NCBI GenBank assembly: GCA_034506255.1
Contig: JAPDPX010000001.1
Location: forward strand, 124,001 to 188,000
Direction of reading: 5' to 3'
Length of the DNA stretch: 64,000 bases
Source: a candidate division KSB1 bacterium
GTDB lineage: Bacteria; Zhuqueibacterota; Zhuqueibacteria; Zhuqueibacterales; Zhuqueibacteraceae
Shown: positions 37,363 through 47,300 of the stretch, one piece after another
Layout: every line of letters starts with the position of its first letter
Numbering within the stretch: the stretch's first letter is position 1
Notes under the pieces: generated by a model
Seen by the model: the letters and a program-made list of their open reading frames with translations, nothing else
Databases searched by the model: none
What the model was told of the DNA's origin: nothing
Program-made: the position numbers and the translations under genes

Positions 37363-38076
37363 ATGGAAGTCAATTTCTGGGAAACGGTGCGGGAAAGCCC
37401 GACCTTCATCGTTCTCTTCGGTTGTTCCCTGCTGGTGGTGACTTTCATCATCGAACGCTGGTTGTATTTCCGCCGCACCACGCTCGATGCCAACGCCTTT
37501 GTCAGCGCCATCTACAAAAACATGCAGAGCGGCGGGCCGCGCGCCTGCCTGCAGTACTGTCAGACGCTGCACAAGCCGCTGGCGGCGGTGGTGCGCGCCG
37601 GCCTGGAGAATCTCGCGCTGGGTGAGAAGCGGGTGCAGGAAATGATGGAAGCGACAGCGCTGGAGGAGAAGATCAAGCTGGAGCGTTTCTTGAGCATTCT
37701 GGGCACGATGGGCAACATCGCGCCGTTCATCGGGCTGTTGGGAACGGTCGTCGGCATCATTCGCGCCTTTCATGATCTCGCGGTTTCCGGCTCCGGCGGG
37801 CCCGCAGTGGTGGCGGCGGGCATTTCCGAAGCGTTGATTGCGACCGCCGCCGGTTTGTTCGTGGCGATCCCCTCCGCGATTGCCTACAACTTTTTCCTGC
37901 GCCGGGTGGGAACGATCATGACGGAAATCGAAGCGGCCACACGCAAAGTGCGCGTGATCATCGGCATCGGGCAGATGCAGGAGCAGATGCCGGCGGAGGA
38001 AACCCACGACGAGGCGGCCGGCCGGCTCAAGCGCGCGACGCGCGTCTCTGCCATTCGCAAGACCACGAGCGTTTGA
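37363..38076 (+). CDS. exbB: ExbB/TolQ/MotA-family proton channel protein
   Basis: 237 residues. A first transmembrane segment (PTFIVLFGCSLLVVTFIIERWLYF) is followed by a cytoplasmic loop with EKIKLERFLSILGTMGNIAPFIGLLGTVVGIIRAF, the signature segment 2 of the family, and a third segment GISEALIATAAGLFVAIPSAIAYNFF. The layout and length match ExbB. It starts 21 nt after the TonB-like gene and precedes the ExbD pair. With ExbD it forms the inner-membrane motor powered by the proton gradient. Confidence 0.93.
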   Translation: MEVNFWETVRESPTFIVLFGCSLLVVTFIIERWLYFRRTTLDANAFVSAIYKNMQSGGPRACLQYCQTLHKPLAAVVRAGLENLALGEKRVQEMMEATALEEKIKLERFLSILGTMGNIAPFIGLLGTVVGIIRAFHDLAVSGSGGPAVVAAGISEALIATAAGLFVAIPSAIAYNFFLRRVGTIMTEIEAATRKVRVIIGIGQMQEQMPAEETHDEAAGRLKRATRVSAIRKTTSV

Positions 38077-38168
38077 CCCCCGACGCGGCGGGCAAGGCAT
38101 GACGCGCGCGGCCACTGCGGATGGCAGCGGCCGGCGCCGCTCCCGCTGTCATTCTGGAAAACACGGTT

Positions 38169-38576
38169 ATGCAAATTGATCAACAGGAAGGCGGCCTGAC
38201 CGAAATCAACCTGACCTCATTGATCGACGTGGCGCTGGTGCTGGTGGTGATCTTCATGGTGATGACGCCGATGATCATGCAATCGCAGATCATGGTGTCG
38301 GCGCCCAAGGTCGGCACGGCGGGCGGCGCGGAAAAGCAGGTCGATGCGTGCATTGAAATCCATCTCACCCGCGCCGGCGTGATTTTGTTGAACGACCAGC
38401 CGGTGGCACCACAGGCCCTGCACGAAAGCCTGCGCCGGCTGTTGAGCCAGAGCCGCAACAAACTGGTGGTGGTGAGCGCCGACGAGCAGGTGGTGCACGA
38501 TCGCGTCGTGGCCCTGCTCGATGCCGCGCGGCAGGCGGGCGCCAAGGAACTTTCCATTGTCAAACGCAAACTCTGA
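38169..38576 (+). CDS. exbD: ExbD/TolR-family protein, copy 1
   Basis: 135 residues from ATG 38169 (MQIDQQEGGLTEINLTSLIDVALVLVVIFMV); a start at 38121 would add 16 weakly supported residues. One N-terminal transmembrane segment carries the essential aspartate (SLIDVAL). The periplasmic domain ends with NKLVVVSADEQVVHDRVVALLDAARQAGAKELSIVKR. It forms the proton channel with ExbB. A second ExbD follows after one base, as commonly seen in FCB genomes, suggesting a heteromeric channel. Confidence 0.92.
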   Translation: MQIDQQEGGLTEINLTSLIDVALVLVVIFMVMTPMIMQSQIMVSAPKVGTAGGAEKQVDACIEIHLTRAGVILLNDQPVAPQALHESLRRLLSQSRNKLVVVSADEQVVHDRVVALLDAARQAGAKELSIVKRKL

Positions 38577-38577
38577 T

Positions 38578-38985
38578 ATGGATTCCGGCAAGCCCTCGGG
38601 CGACATCATCAGCAATTTGAATCTCGCGCCGCTGGTGGATATTGCGCTGGTGCTGGTGATCATTTTCATGGTCACCGCCCCGCTGCTGGATGTGCCCTCC
38701 AATCTCGCAGTCGATTTGCCCAAAGCCGCCACCGTCGAGGCGAAATCGCAGGACAACATCACGATCTCACTGGCGGCCGGCGGCGAGATCGCGCTCAACG
38801 ACCAGATGCTGGCACCCGCCCGGCTCGCGCCGGCCCTGAAGAAAATGGTGAATGATCATCCCAACCGCCTGGTCGTCATCCGCGCCGACAAGAACGTCAG
38901 CCACCGCCAGATTTTGGATCTGCTCAGTCTGGCCAAGAAGAACGGTGCGAAGCGGATTGCGATTGCCACGGTGCAGCGCCGGTGA
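38578..38985 (+). CDS. exbD: ExbD/TolR-family protein, copy 2
   Basis: 135 residues, starting 1 nt after copy 1 (GDIISNLNLAPLVDIALVLVIIFMVTAPLL). The transmembrane aspartate is in PLVDIAL, and the C-terminus is NRLVVIRADKNVSHRQILDLLSLAKKNGAKRIAIAT. It is clearly homologous to copy 1 but diverged, so it is not a recent duplicate. It is the last gene of the TonB-ExbB-ExbD-ExbD operon; a hairpin (CCGCCG-loop-CGGCGG at 39085-39101) lies in the convergent gap after it. Confidence 0.92.
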   Translation: MDSGKPSGDIISNLNLAPLVDIALVLVIIFMVTAPLLDVPSNLAVDLPKAATVEAKSQDNITISLAAGGEIALNDQMLAPARLAPALKKMVNDHPNRLVVIRADKNVSHRQILDLLSLAKKNGAKRIAIATVQRR

Positions 38986-39135
38986 GACGTTGCCGTGGCG
39001 CGTTGCGATTCAAATCGCCGCCGGGTGGCAAAAGCCGGCCGGGGAGGGAGCGAAGGGAAGCAGGATGGAAAATTGCGCTGCCACCCGCCGCCCGGCGGCG
39101 GCAGCATGCCCGCGATTGTTCGTGTGCACCCTGTT

Positions 39136-39819
39136 TCAAAATTCCCCCCCTCTTTTTCCCACCGCAATCTCCTGCAATTCCTCTGATTCATAAACATTGA
39201 CCCCCGTGCGGCCGCGTTGCGCAATGGCAACCATCGCCGCCGCGACGTCGGCCGCGGCGATGGCACGGTAGCGTCGCAGTGGCCCGAGGAACGCGAAGGA
39301 CAACAGCCGGAACAGCGCGATGCCCAGGCGTTCGGCCGGCCGGAATTCCGCGCGTTTTCCCAGCAGCAGGGAGGGCCGTAAAATGTGCAGGCCGGGCAGG
39401 TGTAGTTGCTGCAAGGCCTGCTCGACCTCACCCTTGACTCGGTTGTAAAAGATGGCGGAACGCGGATTCGCCCCCATCGCGGTCACGATCAGGAATTGCT
39501 TCACGCCCTGTTGCGCGGCGCGGCGGGCAATCGCGACGGGATAGGTGAAATCCACCCGGCGAAAGGCTGCCGGCGAGCCGGCTTTCCTGATGGTGGTGCC
39601 CAGACAGCAGAAAATCTCATCGACCCCGCGCAACGAAGCCGCGCTGCCCTCGAGATCGTCGAAATTCACGATCTCCTGTTGCAGCCTGGGATGCCGGTCC
39701 GGCAGCGGCCGGCGCACCCAGGTGATCACACGATGATAACTGTCGTTTGCCAGCAGGAGCGGCAGGCAATGGCTGCCCACCAACCCGCTGGCGCCCAGCA
39801 ACAACGCGGTTTTCGCCAT
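39136..39819 (-). CDS. NAD(P)-binding Rossmann-fold oxidoreductase, atypical SDR (HTATIP2-like)
   Basis: 227 residues from ATG 39819, with GGGAGG 9 nt upstream; a GTG two codons earlier is less well spaced. The start MAKTALLLGASGLVGSHCLPLLL is a GxxGxxG NAD(P)-binding motif. VDEIFCCLGTTIRKAGSPAAFRRVDFTYPVAIARRA and GVKQFLIVTAMGANPRSAIFYNRVKGEVEQAL match NAD(P)H-binding atypical SDRs of the HTATIP2/YwnB type. Y-x-x-x-K is present as YNRVK. The substrate is unknown. It lies downstream of the GWxTD gene on the same strand, 27 nt away, and may be co-transcribed. Confidence 0.8.
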   Translation of the reverse strand: MAKTALLLGASGLVGSHCLPLLLANDSYHRVITWVRRPLPDRHPRLQQEIVNFDDLEGSAASLRGVDEIFCCLGTTIRKAGSPAAFRRVDFTYPVAIARRAAQQGVKQFLIVTAMGANPRSAIFYNRVKGEVEQALQQLHLPGLHILRPSLLLGKRAEFRPAERLGIALFRLLSFAFLGPLRRYRAIAAADVAAAMVAIAQRGRTGVNVYESEELQEIAVGKRGGEF

Positions 39820-39846
39820 GCGCACTTTCCTCCCGCCCTGCCCTGT

Positions 39847-42129
39847 TCAATCCAGCCGGATCATGCTCTTCGCTTCGGCGCTGGCGCCGCTGACGCGATC
39901 CGTGACTTTCACCGTCAGTTCGTACTCGCCGGGCTTGGCTGCGCTCAAATCCAGGCCGGTTTGCTCGAAGGTGTCACGGCTGTTCGTCTCGCGCTCGAAG
40001 GTCAGTGAGATTTTCGTCCGGTCGCCGCCGCCGAACAGGCCGGCAAAACCGCCGGACTTGCCCTTGAGCGCCTGCACGGTGTATTGCAGGAGAAACTGCG
40101 CCCGACCCTCTTCATTCAAGGCCAAATTGTAAATCTCAAAATAGAGTTGCACCGGCTGGCTCAGGCTGAATTGCTTGAAAGGGTTGGGCAGCAGCGCCAG
40201 GCCATTGCGCACAAACGGGCCGTCACTGCTGGCGGGCGCGACCGCGAAGGCCAGCAGCAGGTCACTCAAAACCAGGCGGTCGCTGTTGTAATCGGGCAGC
40301 GCCAGCTCAAAAGTAAAGCCGCCCACCCGGCTGGGCGTGACCTGGTCGAGACGGACATGAAAGGCGACGTGATAGGAATCCGGCGGCGCGCTGAAATGGT
40401 GGGCGTCAATGAACAAGCCGCGCGGAAATTGCCGCGGCGAGTCCGGAGGCAGCGCGATTTGCTTGTCCACCCGTTTCAGCTCGTGCCAGTTCCTGTCATG
40501 CAACACCGCGCCTTTTTCCAGCAGAATCGGGCCGGCTTCGGCGGGATGATCCCGGGTGATCTGATTCGCGGGAATGGCGTAATAGAGCGCCAGCTCATCG
40601 CGGCCGGCGGTGCCCTTGAACACCACCGTCTGGAACGCCATGGCCAGCGGTTCGATTTTCCTGCTCCAGGTATGGCGGTCGCTGTCCAGGCCGGTTTGCA
40701 CCGCTTTCACGCTCTGCTCGGCCATCTCGTTTTCGTAGGTCAGGCGTTCGCTCTCTCTGGCGTTGAGCAGCCGCATGTAAACCGGCCCCCAATGCAGCCG
40801 TTCCGCGAGCATGTCGGGATCCGTGAGGACCGGCGTGAGACGCCAGTTGTTGCCCACCGCGTTGTCGGCAATCACAAAATGGAAGATCAACTCGCCGCGC
40901 TCCGGCGTTTTGAAATAGCGCCAGGATTCATTGGGATTCACCCTCTGGCTGACGGAGAGGGCGGTGTCATCCGGCGGGCCCTGGCGGATATAAACCAAAC
41001 CCTTGTCGTTGAATTCGTGATTGAGAAAATAGACCCGCGTGTATTTGAGATAGCGCGAGCGGTCGGGACTGTTGAACCAGGTGCGGAAGCCATCGAAGGC
41101 GTAGTTTTTTTCAGCGTAGCGCAGGCGCCGGTAATGTTCCGCCAGCCGCAGGTTGACCTGGGAGGCCGGCAGCGGATCGCGTTTGACCCACATCTTTTGG
41201 AAAAAGGCGCGGTATTCCTCCGGCGTTTGCAACTTGAGATAGGTGTCATACTCGGCGTCGCTGAGGATGTACTTCATGTCCTCGAAAATGAAATCGGCAT
41301 CGAGTTTCGAACGGATGGAATCCACCGCCTGCCAGAAGAAACTTTGCCCCAGCAGGGCGCGCCCGGTGTTGTAGAATACACGCGCCCGCGACAGGCGCAC
41401 CGGCTGCAGATTGAGGGTGGCGGGCCGTTCCAGCAGCTCGCGGAAAATCGAGTCCGCCTTCTCCTCCCGGTCCTGCAGGCGGTAGCATTCCCCGATGGCA
41501 TGGCGGGCATGGTCGTTTTGCCATTGCGCCAGCCAGCGCAGGGCCTCGTCGGTGCTGCGATGATCGAGCAAATAGCGGTACAGGCGAAACAGGCCCACCT
41601 GCGGGCCGGGCAGGTCCGGCCGCAGCCGCACCGCCAGATGACCGAGGCGGATTGCCTCCTCATAATCCTCGCGATAGCGCTTGACCAGCGCGAGCTGGTA
41701 CACCGCGTCCTGAAACAGGGAATCCTGTGCCAGCACCGTGCGCAAATGCTTCTCGGCCTTGTCGAAATCGATCTTCTTCAGCAGCAGCGCCTTGGTGGTG
41801 GCCATCTCGCGGTGGCAGATGCCGCGGTAGTAATGTGCGGTGAGATCGTTCGGGTTGCGCTCGAGAATCTTCTCGAAGCGATCGTCGGCCTTGCCCCATT
41901 TGCCCCACGCCACTTCGATTTGACCGAGGTGGACAAGGGCTTCACGATTTTGGGGCGACAGCCGCAGCGCGCGCTCGAACGCCTTGTGGGCCTGCTCAAG
42001 CTGGTTTTGTGCCAGCAACTCCCGGCCGCGCGCCAGCCAGGTGGCGGCCTCGTCCGGGACGCCGGCGCTGAGTTGCAGCGGCACGAGCAGCAGGAGCAGA
42101 GCGGGAAAAGAGTGAATGAAGTTTTTCAT
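39847..42129 (-). CDS. TPR protein with GWxTD domain, secreted
   Basis: 760 residues from ATG 42129 (MKNFIHSFPALLLLLVPLQLSAG), a typical signal peptide. Residues 25-280 hold tetratricopeptide repeats (AHKAFERALRLSPQNREALVHLGQIEVAWG and others). From about residue 290 a GWxTD-type domain appears: YILSDAEYDTYLKLQTPEEYRAFFQKMWVKRDP, then GLVYIRQGPPDD. The C-terminal third is beta-rich (YFEIYNL, AQFLLQYTV). GWxTD proteins are common in FCB and Acidobacteria genomes; their function is not established, although an envelope role is likely from the signal peptide. Confidence 0.78.
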   Translation of the reverse strand: MKNFIHSFPALLLLLVPLQLSAGVPDEAATWLARGRELLAQNQLEQAHKAFERALRLSPQNREALVHLGQIEVAWGKWGKADDRFEKILERNPNDLTAHYYRGICHREMATTKALLLKKIDFDKAEKHLRTVLAQDSLFQDAVYQLALVKRYREDYEEAIRLGHLAVRLRPDLPGPQVGLFRLYRYLLDHRSTDEALRWLAQWQNDHARHAIGECYRLQDREEKADSIFRELLERPATLNLQPVRLSRARVFYNTGRALLGQSFFWQAVDSIRSKLDADFIFEDMKYILSDAEYDTYLKLQTPEEYRAFFQKMWVKRDPLPASQVNLRLAEHYRRLRYAEKNYAFDGFRTWFNSPDRSRYLKYTRVYFLNHEFNDKGLVYIRQGPPDDTALSVSQRVNPNESWRYFKTPERGELIFHFVIADNAVGNNWRLTPVLTDPDMLAERLHWGPVYMRLLNARESERLTYENEMAEQSVKAVQTGLDSDRHTWSRKIEPLAMAFQTVVFKGTAGRDELALYYAIPANQITRDHPAEAGPILLEKGAVLHDRNWHELKRVDKQIALPPDSPRQFPRGLFIDAHHFSAPPDSYHVAFHVRLDQVTPSRVGGFTFELALPDYNSDRLVLSDLLLAFAVAPASSDGPFVRNGLALLPNPFKQFSLSQPVQLYFEIYNLALNEEGRAQFLLQYTVQALKGKSGGFAGLFGGGDRTKISLTFERETNSRDTFEQTGLDLSAAKPGEYELTVKVTDRVSGASAEAKSMIRLD

Positions 42130-42290
42130 GTGCGGCAAGGGAAGAGTCCGGTTGGCGGCGCATGGGCGGCACAGTGGATTTTGACGGGTAATCTGTCACG
42201 CCGGCAGCAAGCTAGTGAAACGGCGCTGCAATCGCAAGCACAAAAACGCGACCTGTGCGCCCGCGGAATTCGGCACCGCCCACAATCCAA

Positions 42291-42319
42291 TTGACTATGT
42301 TGGCGGGAGTTGATATTTT
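42291..42319 (+). promoter_or_regulatory. Candidate sigma-70 promoter for rsgA
   Basis: TTGACT (42291-42296), a 17-bp spacer and TATTTT (42314-42319) lie in the divergent gap 42130-42453, which holds no other gene. Transcription from here would begin near 42326, which rules out the upstream TTG at 42310 as the rsgA start. Confidence 0.45.
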
Positions 42320-42453
42320 GCGGCACCCAACTTGGCGAGCGTGAGTTGGGATTTGGCCCGCGCCGCGGGTGGAAGATGCGCAAAGCCCAGCCGCGGAGCG
42401 CATATGCGCAGGCGATCGCGACGTTGATTGGTTTCGCAGAGAAAGGTTCACAA

Positions 42454-43524
42454 GTGCTCGCAACATTCGGCTGGAATGATTTCTTCGAGGCGCAGTTCGC
42501 GCCCTATCGCGACAAGGGCTTTGCCGCCGGACGCGTGGCGGTCGCGCATCGCCGCGCCTACCGCCTCTACACCGCACAGGGTGAAATGCCGGCCGAAGCC
42601 GCCGGCAAACTGTTCTATGAAGCACAGGGCAGCGGGGATTTGCCGGCGGTCGGCGATTGGGTGGTCGTGCGGCGGTTGCCGGGCGAACACAAGGCGGTCA
42701 TCCTTGCCGTGTTGCCGCGCAAAAGCAAGTTCTCCCGCAAAGCCGCCGGTGAGCACACCGAAGAGCAGATTGTCGCCGCCAACATCGACACCGTGTTCCT
42801 GGTCAGCTCGCTGAATCAGGATTTCAACCTGCGCCGCATCGAGCGCTACCTGGCGCTGGCGTGGGAGAGCGGCGCGCAACCGGTGATCGTGCTCAACAAG
42901 GCGGATCTCTGTCCCGAGGTCGGGGCCCGGCTTGCCGATGTTGCGGCCGTGGCACCCGGCGTCGAGGTGCGCGTGGTGAGTGCGGTTACCGGCCAGGGGC
43001 TGGCCGGGCTGAAGGAGTACTTGCGCGATCACAAGACCGTGGCGTTTCTGGGCTCCTCCGGTGTCGGCAAATCCTCCCTGATCAACCGCCTGCTGGGCGA
43101 GCAGCGCCTGAAAACCCGCGAGATTCGCGCGACCGACGATCGCGGCCGCCACGCCACCTCGCAGCGCGAGCTGATTCTGGTGCCGGGCGGCGGCCTGGTG
43201 ATCGACACGCCCGGCATGCGCGAACTGCAGTTTTGGGAGGCCGGCGAAGGCCTGCAGGAAGTCTTTGAAGAAATCGAAGCCTTCGCCGCCGGCTGCCGGT
43301 TCAACGATTGCCAGCATGAAAACGAGCCGGACTGCGCCGTGCAAGCGGCGCTCGCACGCGGCGAGATCGATCCCGGCCGCCTTGCCAATTTCAAAAAGCT
43401 GCAGCAGGAAGTGCAGCTCCTGCAGCGCAAGCAGGATTACCGCGCCCGCCTCCGCGAAAAGTGGCGCCGTAAAACCCTGCACAAGGCCCTGCGCTCGCAC
43501 CTGAAACAAAAATACCGCGGTTGA
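42454..43524 (+). CDS. rsgA: Ribosome small-subunit-dependent GTPase A
   Basis: 356 residues from GTG 42454, chosen because AAAGG precedes it by 7 nt and the conserved N-terminus (LATFGWNDFFEAQFAPYRDKG) follows; ATG 42376 is an alternative. The GTPase motifs are circularly permuted, as in RsgA/YjeQ: NKAD near residue 148 precedes GSSGVGKSSL near 200, then DDRGRHAT and DTPGMRELQ. The C-terminal zinc site is CRFNDCQHENEPDC (C-x4-C-x-H-x5-C). RsgA checks 30S subunit maturation. It is the first gene of a short + strand run with the HD-domain gene. Confidence 0.94.
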   Translation: MLATFGWNDFFEAQFAPYRDKGFAAGRVAVAHRRAYRLYTAQGEMPAEAAGKLFYEAQGSGDLPAVGDWVVVRRLPGEHKAVILAVLPRKSKFSRKAAGEHTEEQIVAANIDTVFLVSSLNQDFNLRRIERYLALAWESGAQPVIVLNKADLCPEVGARLADVAAVAPGVEVRVVSAVTGQGLAGLKEYLRDHKTVAFLGSSGVGKSSLINRLLGEQRLKTREIRATDDRGRHATSQRELILVPGGGLVIDTPGMRELQFWEAGEGLQEVFEEIEAFAAGCRFNDCQHENEPDCAVQAALARGEIDPGRLANFKKLQQEVQLLQRKQDYRARLREKWRRKTLHKALRSHLKQKYRG

Positions 43525-43602
43525 ATCCGTTCAATCCTGTTGCCACTGTCAACCAGCGTCATCGCAAAGCCGGCCCCGCGCCGGCGCACGGGGATTCCCG
43601 CC

Positions 43603-44181
43603 ATGACCAGCAACCCGCTCAATCCGCTGACCCTCATCCAAAAATACTATGATCCCGCCGGCCCGGCGTACCGCCTGCTGGTGGTGCACAGCGTGCTGGT
43701 GGCGGCCAAAGCCCTGGCGCTGGCGCGTGCTTACCTGCACCGCCACCCCGGGGCCGCGCTGGACCTCACTTTCATCGAGCAGGCCGCGTGGCTGCACGAC
43801 ATCGGCATCTTGCGCTGCCATGCCCCCGCCCTCCACTGCCACGGCCGCGAGCCCTACATTCGCCACACCATCCTCGGACGGGAGATTCTGGAGCAGGAGG
43901 GACTGCCGGCGCATGCCCTGGTGTGCGAGCGCCACACCGGCGCCGGGTTGACCGCCGCGGAAGTGCTGCGGCAGAATCTGCCACTGCCGGTGCGCGATTA
44001 CCTGCCGCTGAGCCTGGAGGAGAAAATCATCTGCCTGGCTGACCGCTTCTACGTCAAGACGGAACACCTGCTCTATCAGGAATTGACGCTGCCGCAGATC
44101 AGGGAAAAACTCGCCAAGCACGGGCCGGCGGTGCTCGCCCGCCTGCAGGAGTTGTGTGATTTGCTGTTGCCGGCCGCGTGA
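43603..44181 (+). CDS. HD-domain phosphohydrolase-like protein
   Basis: 192 residues from ATG 43603 (MTSNPLNPLTLIQKYYDPAGPAYRLLVVHSVLVAAKAL). HD metal-site residues are the histidine in VVHSVLV, the HD pair in AAWLHDIGIL, histidines in YIRHTILGREILEQEG and ERHTGAGLT, and the aspartate in LADRFYVK. Such small HDIG proteins are often annotated as HDOD/HD hydrolases acting on nucleotides or phosphorylated compounds. The gene follows rsgA by 78 nt; the 179 nt after it hold no gene. Confidence 0.82.
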   Translation: MTSNPLNPLTLIQKYYDPAGPAYRLLVVHSVLVAAKALALARAYLHRHPGAALDLTFIEQAAWLHDIGILRCHAPALHCHGREPYIRHTILGREILEQEGLPAHALVCERHTGAGLTAAEVLRQNLPLPVRDYLPLSLEEKIICLADRFYVKTEHLLYQELTLPQIREKLAKHGPAVLARLQELCDLLLPAA

Positions 44182-44360
44182 GCAGTGGCATGCGCGCCGC
44201 TGCGCGCGCAAGGCCTCGGGCCTTCGCCCGGCGCTTGCATGCGCAGACGCGGTGATGGCATGGTGACCGCAGTATGCCGGCCACCTGAGACATTCCGGGT
44301 AACCACGAGCCGGGCGGCTGCTGTGCGGCTTGCCCCCGGCTTGTCAAGCGGGGAGACTTT

Positions 44361-47300
44361 ATGGATTTCAGCGTTCCGATTTTTTTGAAGGCGCTTTTCC
44401 ACGCCGCTCAAACGGCCGGCCTGCTCGACCTGGTGCAAAAAACCGGCGAGGCCCTCTACGGTCAACTCATACAGGACAAGCTCGGCCCGCTTTTTAAAAC
44501 CAAATTGGGCCGCTGGATTGAAAACGCGCTGCAGGCTGTCGCTGCGCACCATGCCGTGCCACAGTCGCACTTCATCCTTTGCCTGCTGACCGACCCGACC
44601 GTGGCGGATGCCATGGCAAAGCTCGGCAGCGGCGAGCTGCCCACCCGCAGCCTGCTCGTGCCGGTCTTTCAGCGCCTGCTCCCCGGCGCCGATGCCGCGC
44701 TGGCCACCGACCGCTTCGTGGAAAAACTCTACGACGGCCTCAGCCGCGATCAGGAGCTGGTCAATCACGCGCTGCTGCTGCTCTCCGAAAAAGAGGCCGA
44801 ACGCCACCAAACCCTGCTGCGCATGCTGCAAACGATCTCGCAGCAATTGCAGCAACCGCAAACCGCGCCGGCCCCGCCGCTGCCGGCCATTCCCACCACT
44901 CGCCTTGCCCTGGTTTTCTCGCGCGCGGCCGACGGCCAGTTCTCCGTCGCCCTGCAGCGCGGCGAAGAAATGCTCGTGCCGCCGCAGTCCGCAACCTTGC
45001 CGGCCGGCTTCGAGTTCACCCATGAAGACTATCTCAAAGCCCTCGCCGCCGGCGTCACCCGCGGCTGGACCATGCCCATGGCCTCGCGTGAGCAACTGCT
45101 CGACCGCCTCGGCCGCCAGCTCGCTGAATTTCTGCTCCCCGGCGAAATCGGCAAGAAAGTTCACGATACCATTGATGAGGCCCAGCGTCGCAACGAGCGC
45201 GTCGAAATCACTTTCCGTGCCAGCGATCCGAAAGTGCTTTCCCTGCCTATTGAAGCCACCCACGACCCGGTGATCAACCTGCCGCTTGTGCTTTATCCGC
45301 ACGTGGCGGTGAGCCGTTCTCTCATCGACACTGCGGCCAAACCGGCAACCAGCATCCCCGGGCCCCTGCGCCTGCTCGTGCTCATCGCCAGCCCGGACGA
45401 GGAGAAAACCCAGGAGCCGCTGCTCGACCTCGAGGCCGAGCTGCGCACCATCCTCGACGCCGTGGACCATGCCAGTCACGGCGGCAACTGCATCGTCGAA
45501 ATTCTCGAAGAAGGCAGTCTCGAAAATCTCAGTGCCAAATTGGAGGCCGAGCCGTCTCATGTCCTCCACATTTCCTGTCACGGCCGGCCCGGCATTTTGA
45601 TTTTTGAAGATCGCGACGGCAACCCCGTGGCAGTGACCCCGCAAAAACTGGCGGACACCATTGCCGCCACCGGCCACCCGCATGTGCCGCTCATTGTGCT
45701 CGCCTCGTGTTTGACCGGCGTGGCGGCGAAAGACGGCGAAGCCGATCTCGGCAGCTTCGCGGCGCAGTTGCTGCAGCGCGGCTTTCCCGCGGTGGTGGCG
45801 ATGCAGCATCCGGTGAGCGACGCTTACGCCACCGCCCTCGCCGGTTATCTCTACCAACATCTCGCCGACGACGAAGTGCCCTCGCCGCTGTGGGCGTTGA
45901 GCAAGGCGCGACGACAGGTGGAGTTGGAAAGGCAGCAAGGGGCAAGTGGCAAGGGGCAAGGGACAAATGGCAAGGAGCAAGGGGCAAATGGCAAGGGGCA
46001 GGAGCCGGAGTATGCCACGCCCGCGCTGTATCTTGGCGGAGAAGACATGCCGCTGTTCGACCGCCGCCAGCCGTTTGACCGTATTCGCCCGCAGCCGCAG
46101 CTCTTTGCTGTGCCCGGGCTGTGCCTGCGCCGTGTCGGTGACTTCATTGGCCGGAGGCGGCAGCAGCGCCAACTCCGGCGTGCCTTGGCGGACAACAAAA
46201 AAATCGGCGCCCTCATCACCGGCATGGGCGGCGTCGGCAAAAGCGCGCTCGCGGCGCACCTCGTCGAAAATCTCGTCAAAGAAGGCTGGCTGGCGGTCAC
46301 GGTGGTGGGCCGCACCAACGAAACCGAAATTTGCCATGAAGTGGGCAACCAGCTTTGGAGCTTCGCCGAGCAGAGGCAATTGCCGCATGACCACGAGCTG
46401 CGCCGCCGCGCCACGCCGCTGCGCGCGGTTTATGAAATCACCGATGAACAGCGCCGCTCTGCGCTCTGGCTGGCTTTGCAGCATTGGCCCGTGCTCCTGC
46501 TGCTCGATAATTTTGAAGACAACCTCGAAAAAGACTGCCAAACGTTGCGCGATCCGGAGTTGGAAGGCTTTCTGCAAAAGCTCGCGGAATTGCCGCTCCG
46601 GGCCCGGCTGCTCCTCACCTGCCGCTACCCCGTGCCCGCGTTGAAATATGCGCTCACGGAAATCCCCCTCGGCCCGCTCTCGGTGCAGGAAATGCGCAAG
46701 CTGCTGCTGCGGCTGCCCCATCTCAATGCCCTGGCCGGTGAAGAGCGGCTGGCGGTTTACCGCAAAGTCGGCGGTCACCCGCGCCTGCTGGAATTTCTCG
46801 ATGCCCTGCTTGGCGGCGGCGTGGCGCGCTTTCCCGACGTCAGCAGGAAACTGGCGGCCAAGCTGGCCGAGCTGAATATTGCTGCCGAGGCCCTGCCGGA
46901 AACGCTGGACGAGGCTTTGCAAGCCGCGGTGGCGGCCGGCTGCCGCGATATTTTGCTCAACGAACTGATCGCCTTGGCGCAGCAACAATCGGCAGACTGG
47001 GACTTGCTGCTCGGCACGACGGTTTACGAGCAGCCGGTGGATTTGACCGGCCTGGCGTTTCAGCGCTTTGGCCGGCCGGCGCGCACCAATGAGCACAGGC
47101 CGCTGGCCGCCAGCGCCAGCCGCCTGGCCAATCTTTCTCTGCTCTCGGTGGTGGACCATGAGCTTTATTTTGTGCACCGCTGGACCGCCGGCCCGTTGTT
47201 GCAGCACGCCACGCCGGCGCAGCAGCGCCACCTGCACCAACGCGCCGCGGATTATTGGCAATGGCGCGTGCAAAACCAAACCCACAATATTCACGAAGCG

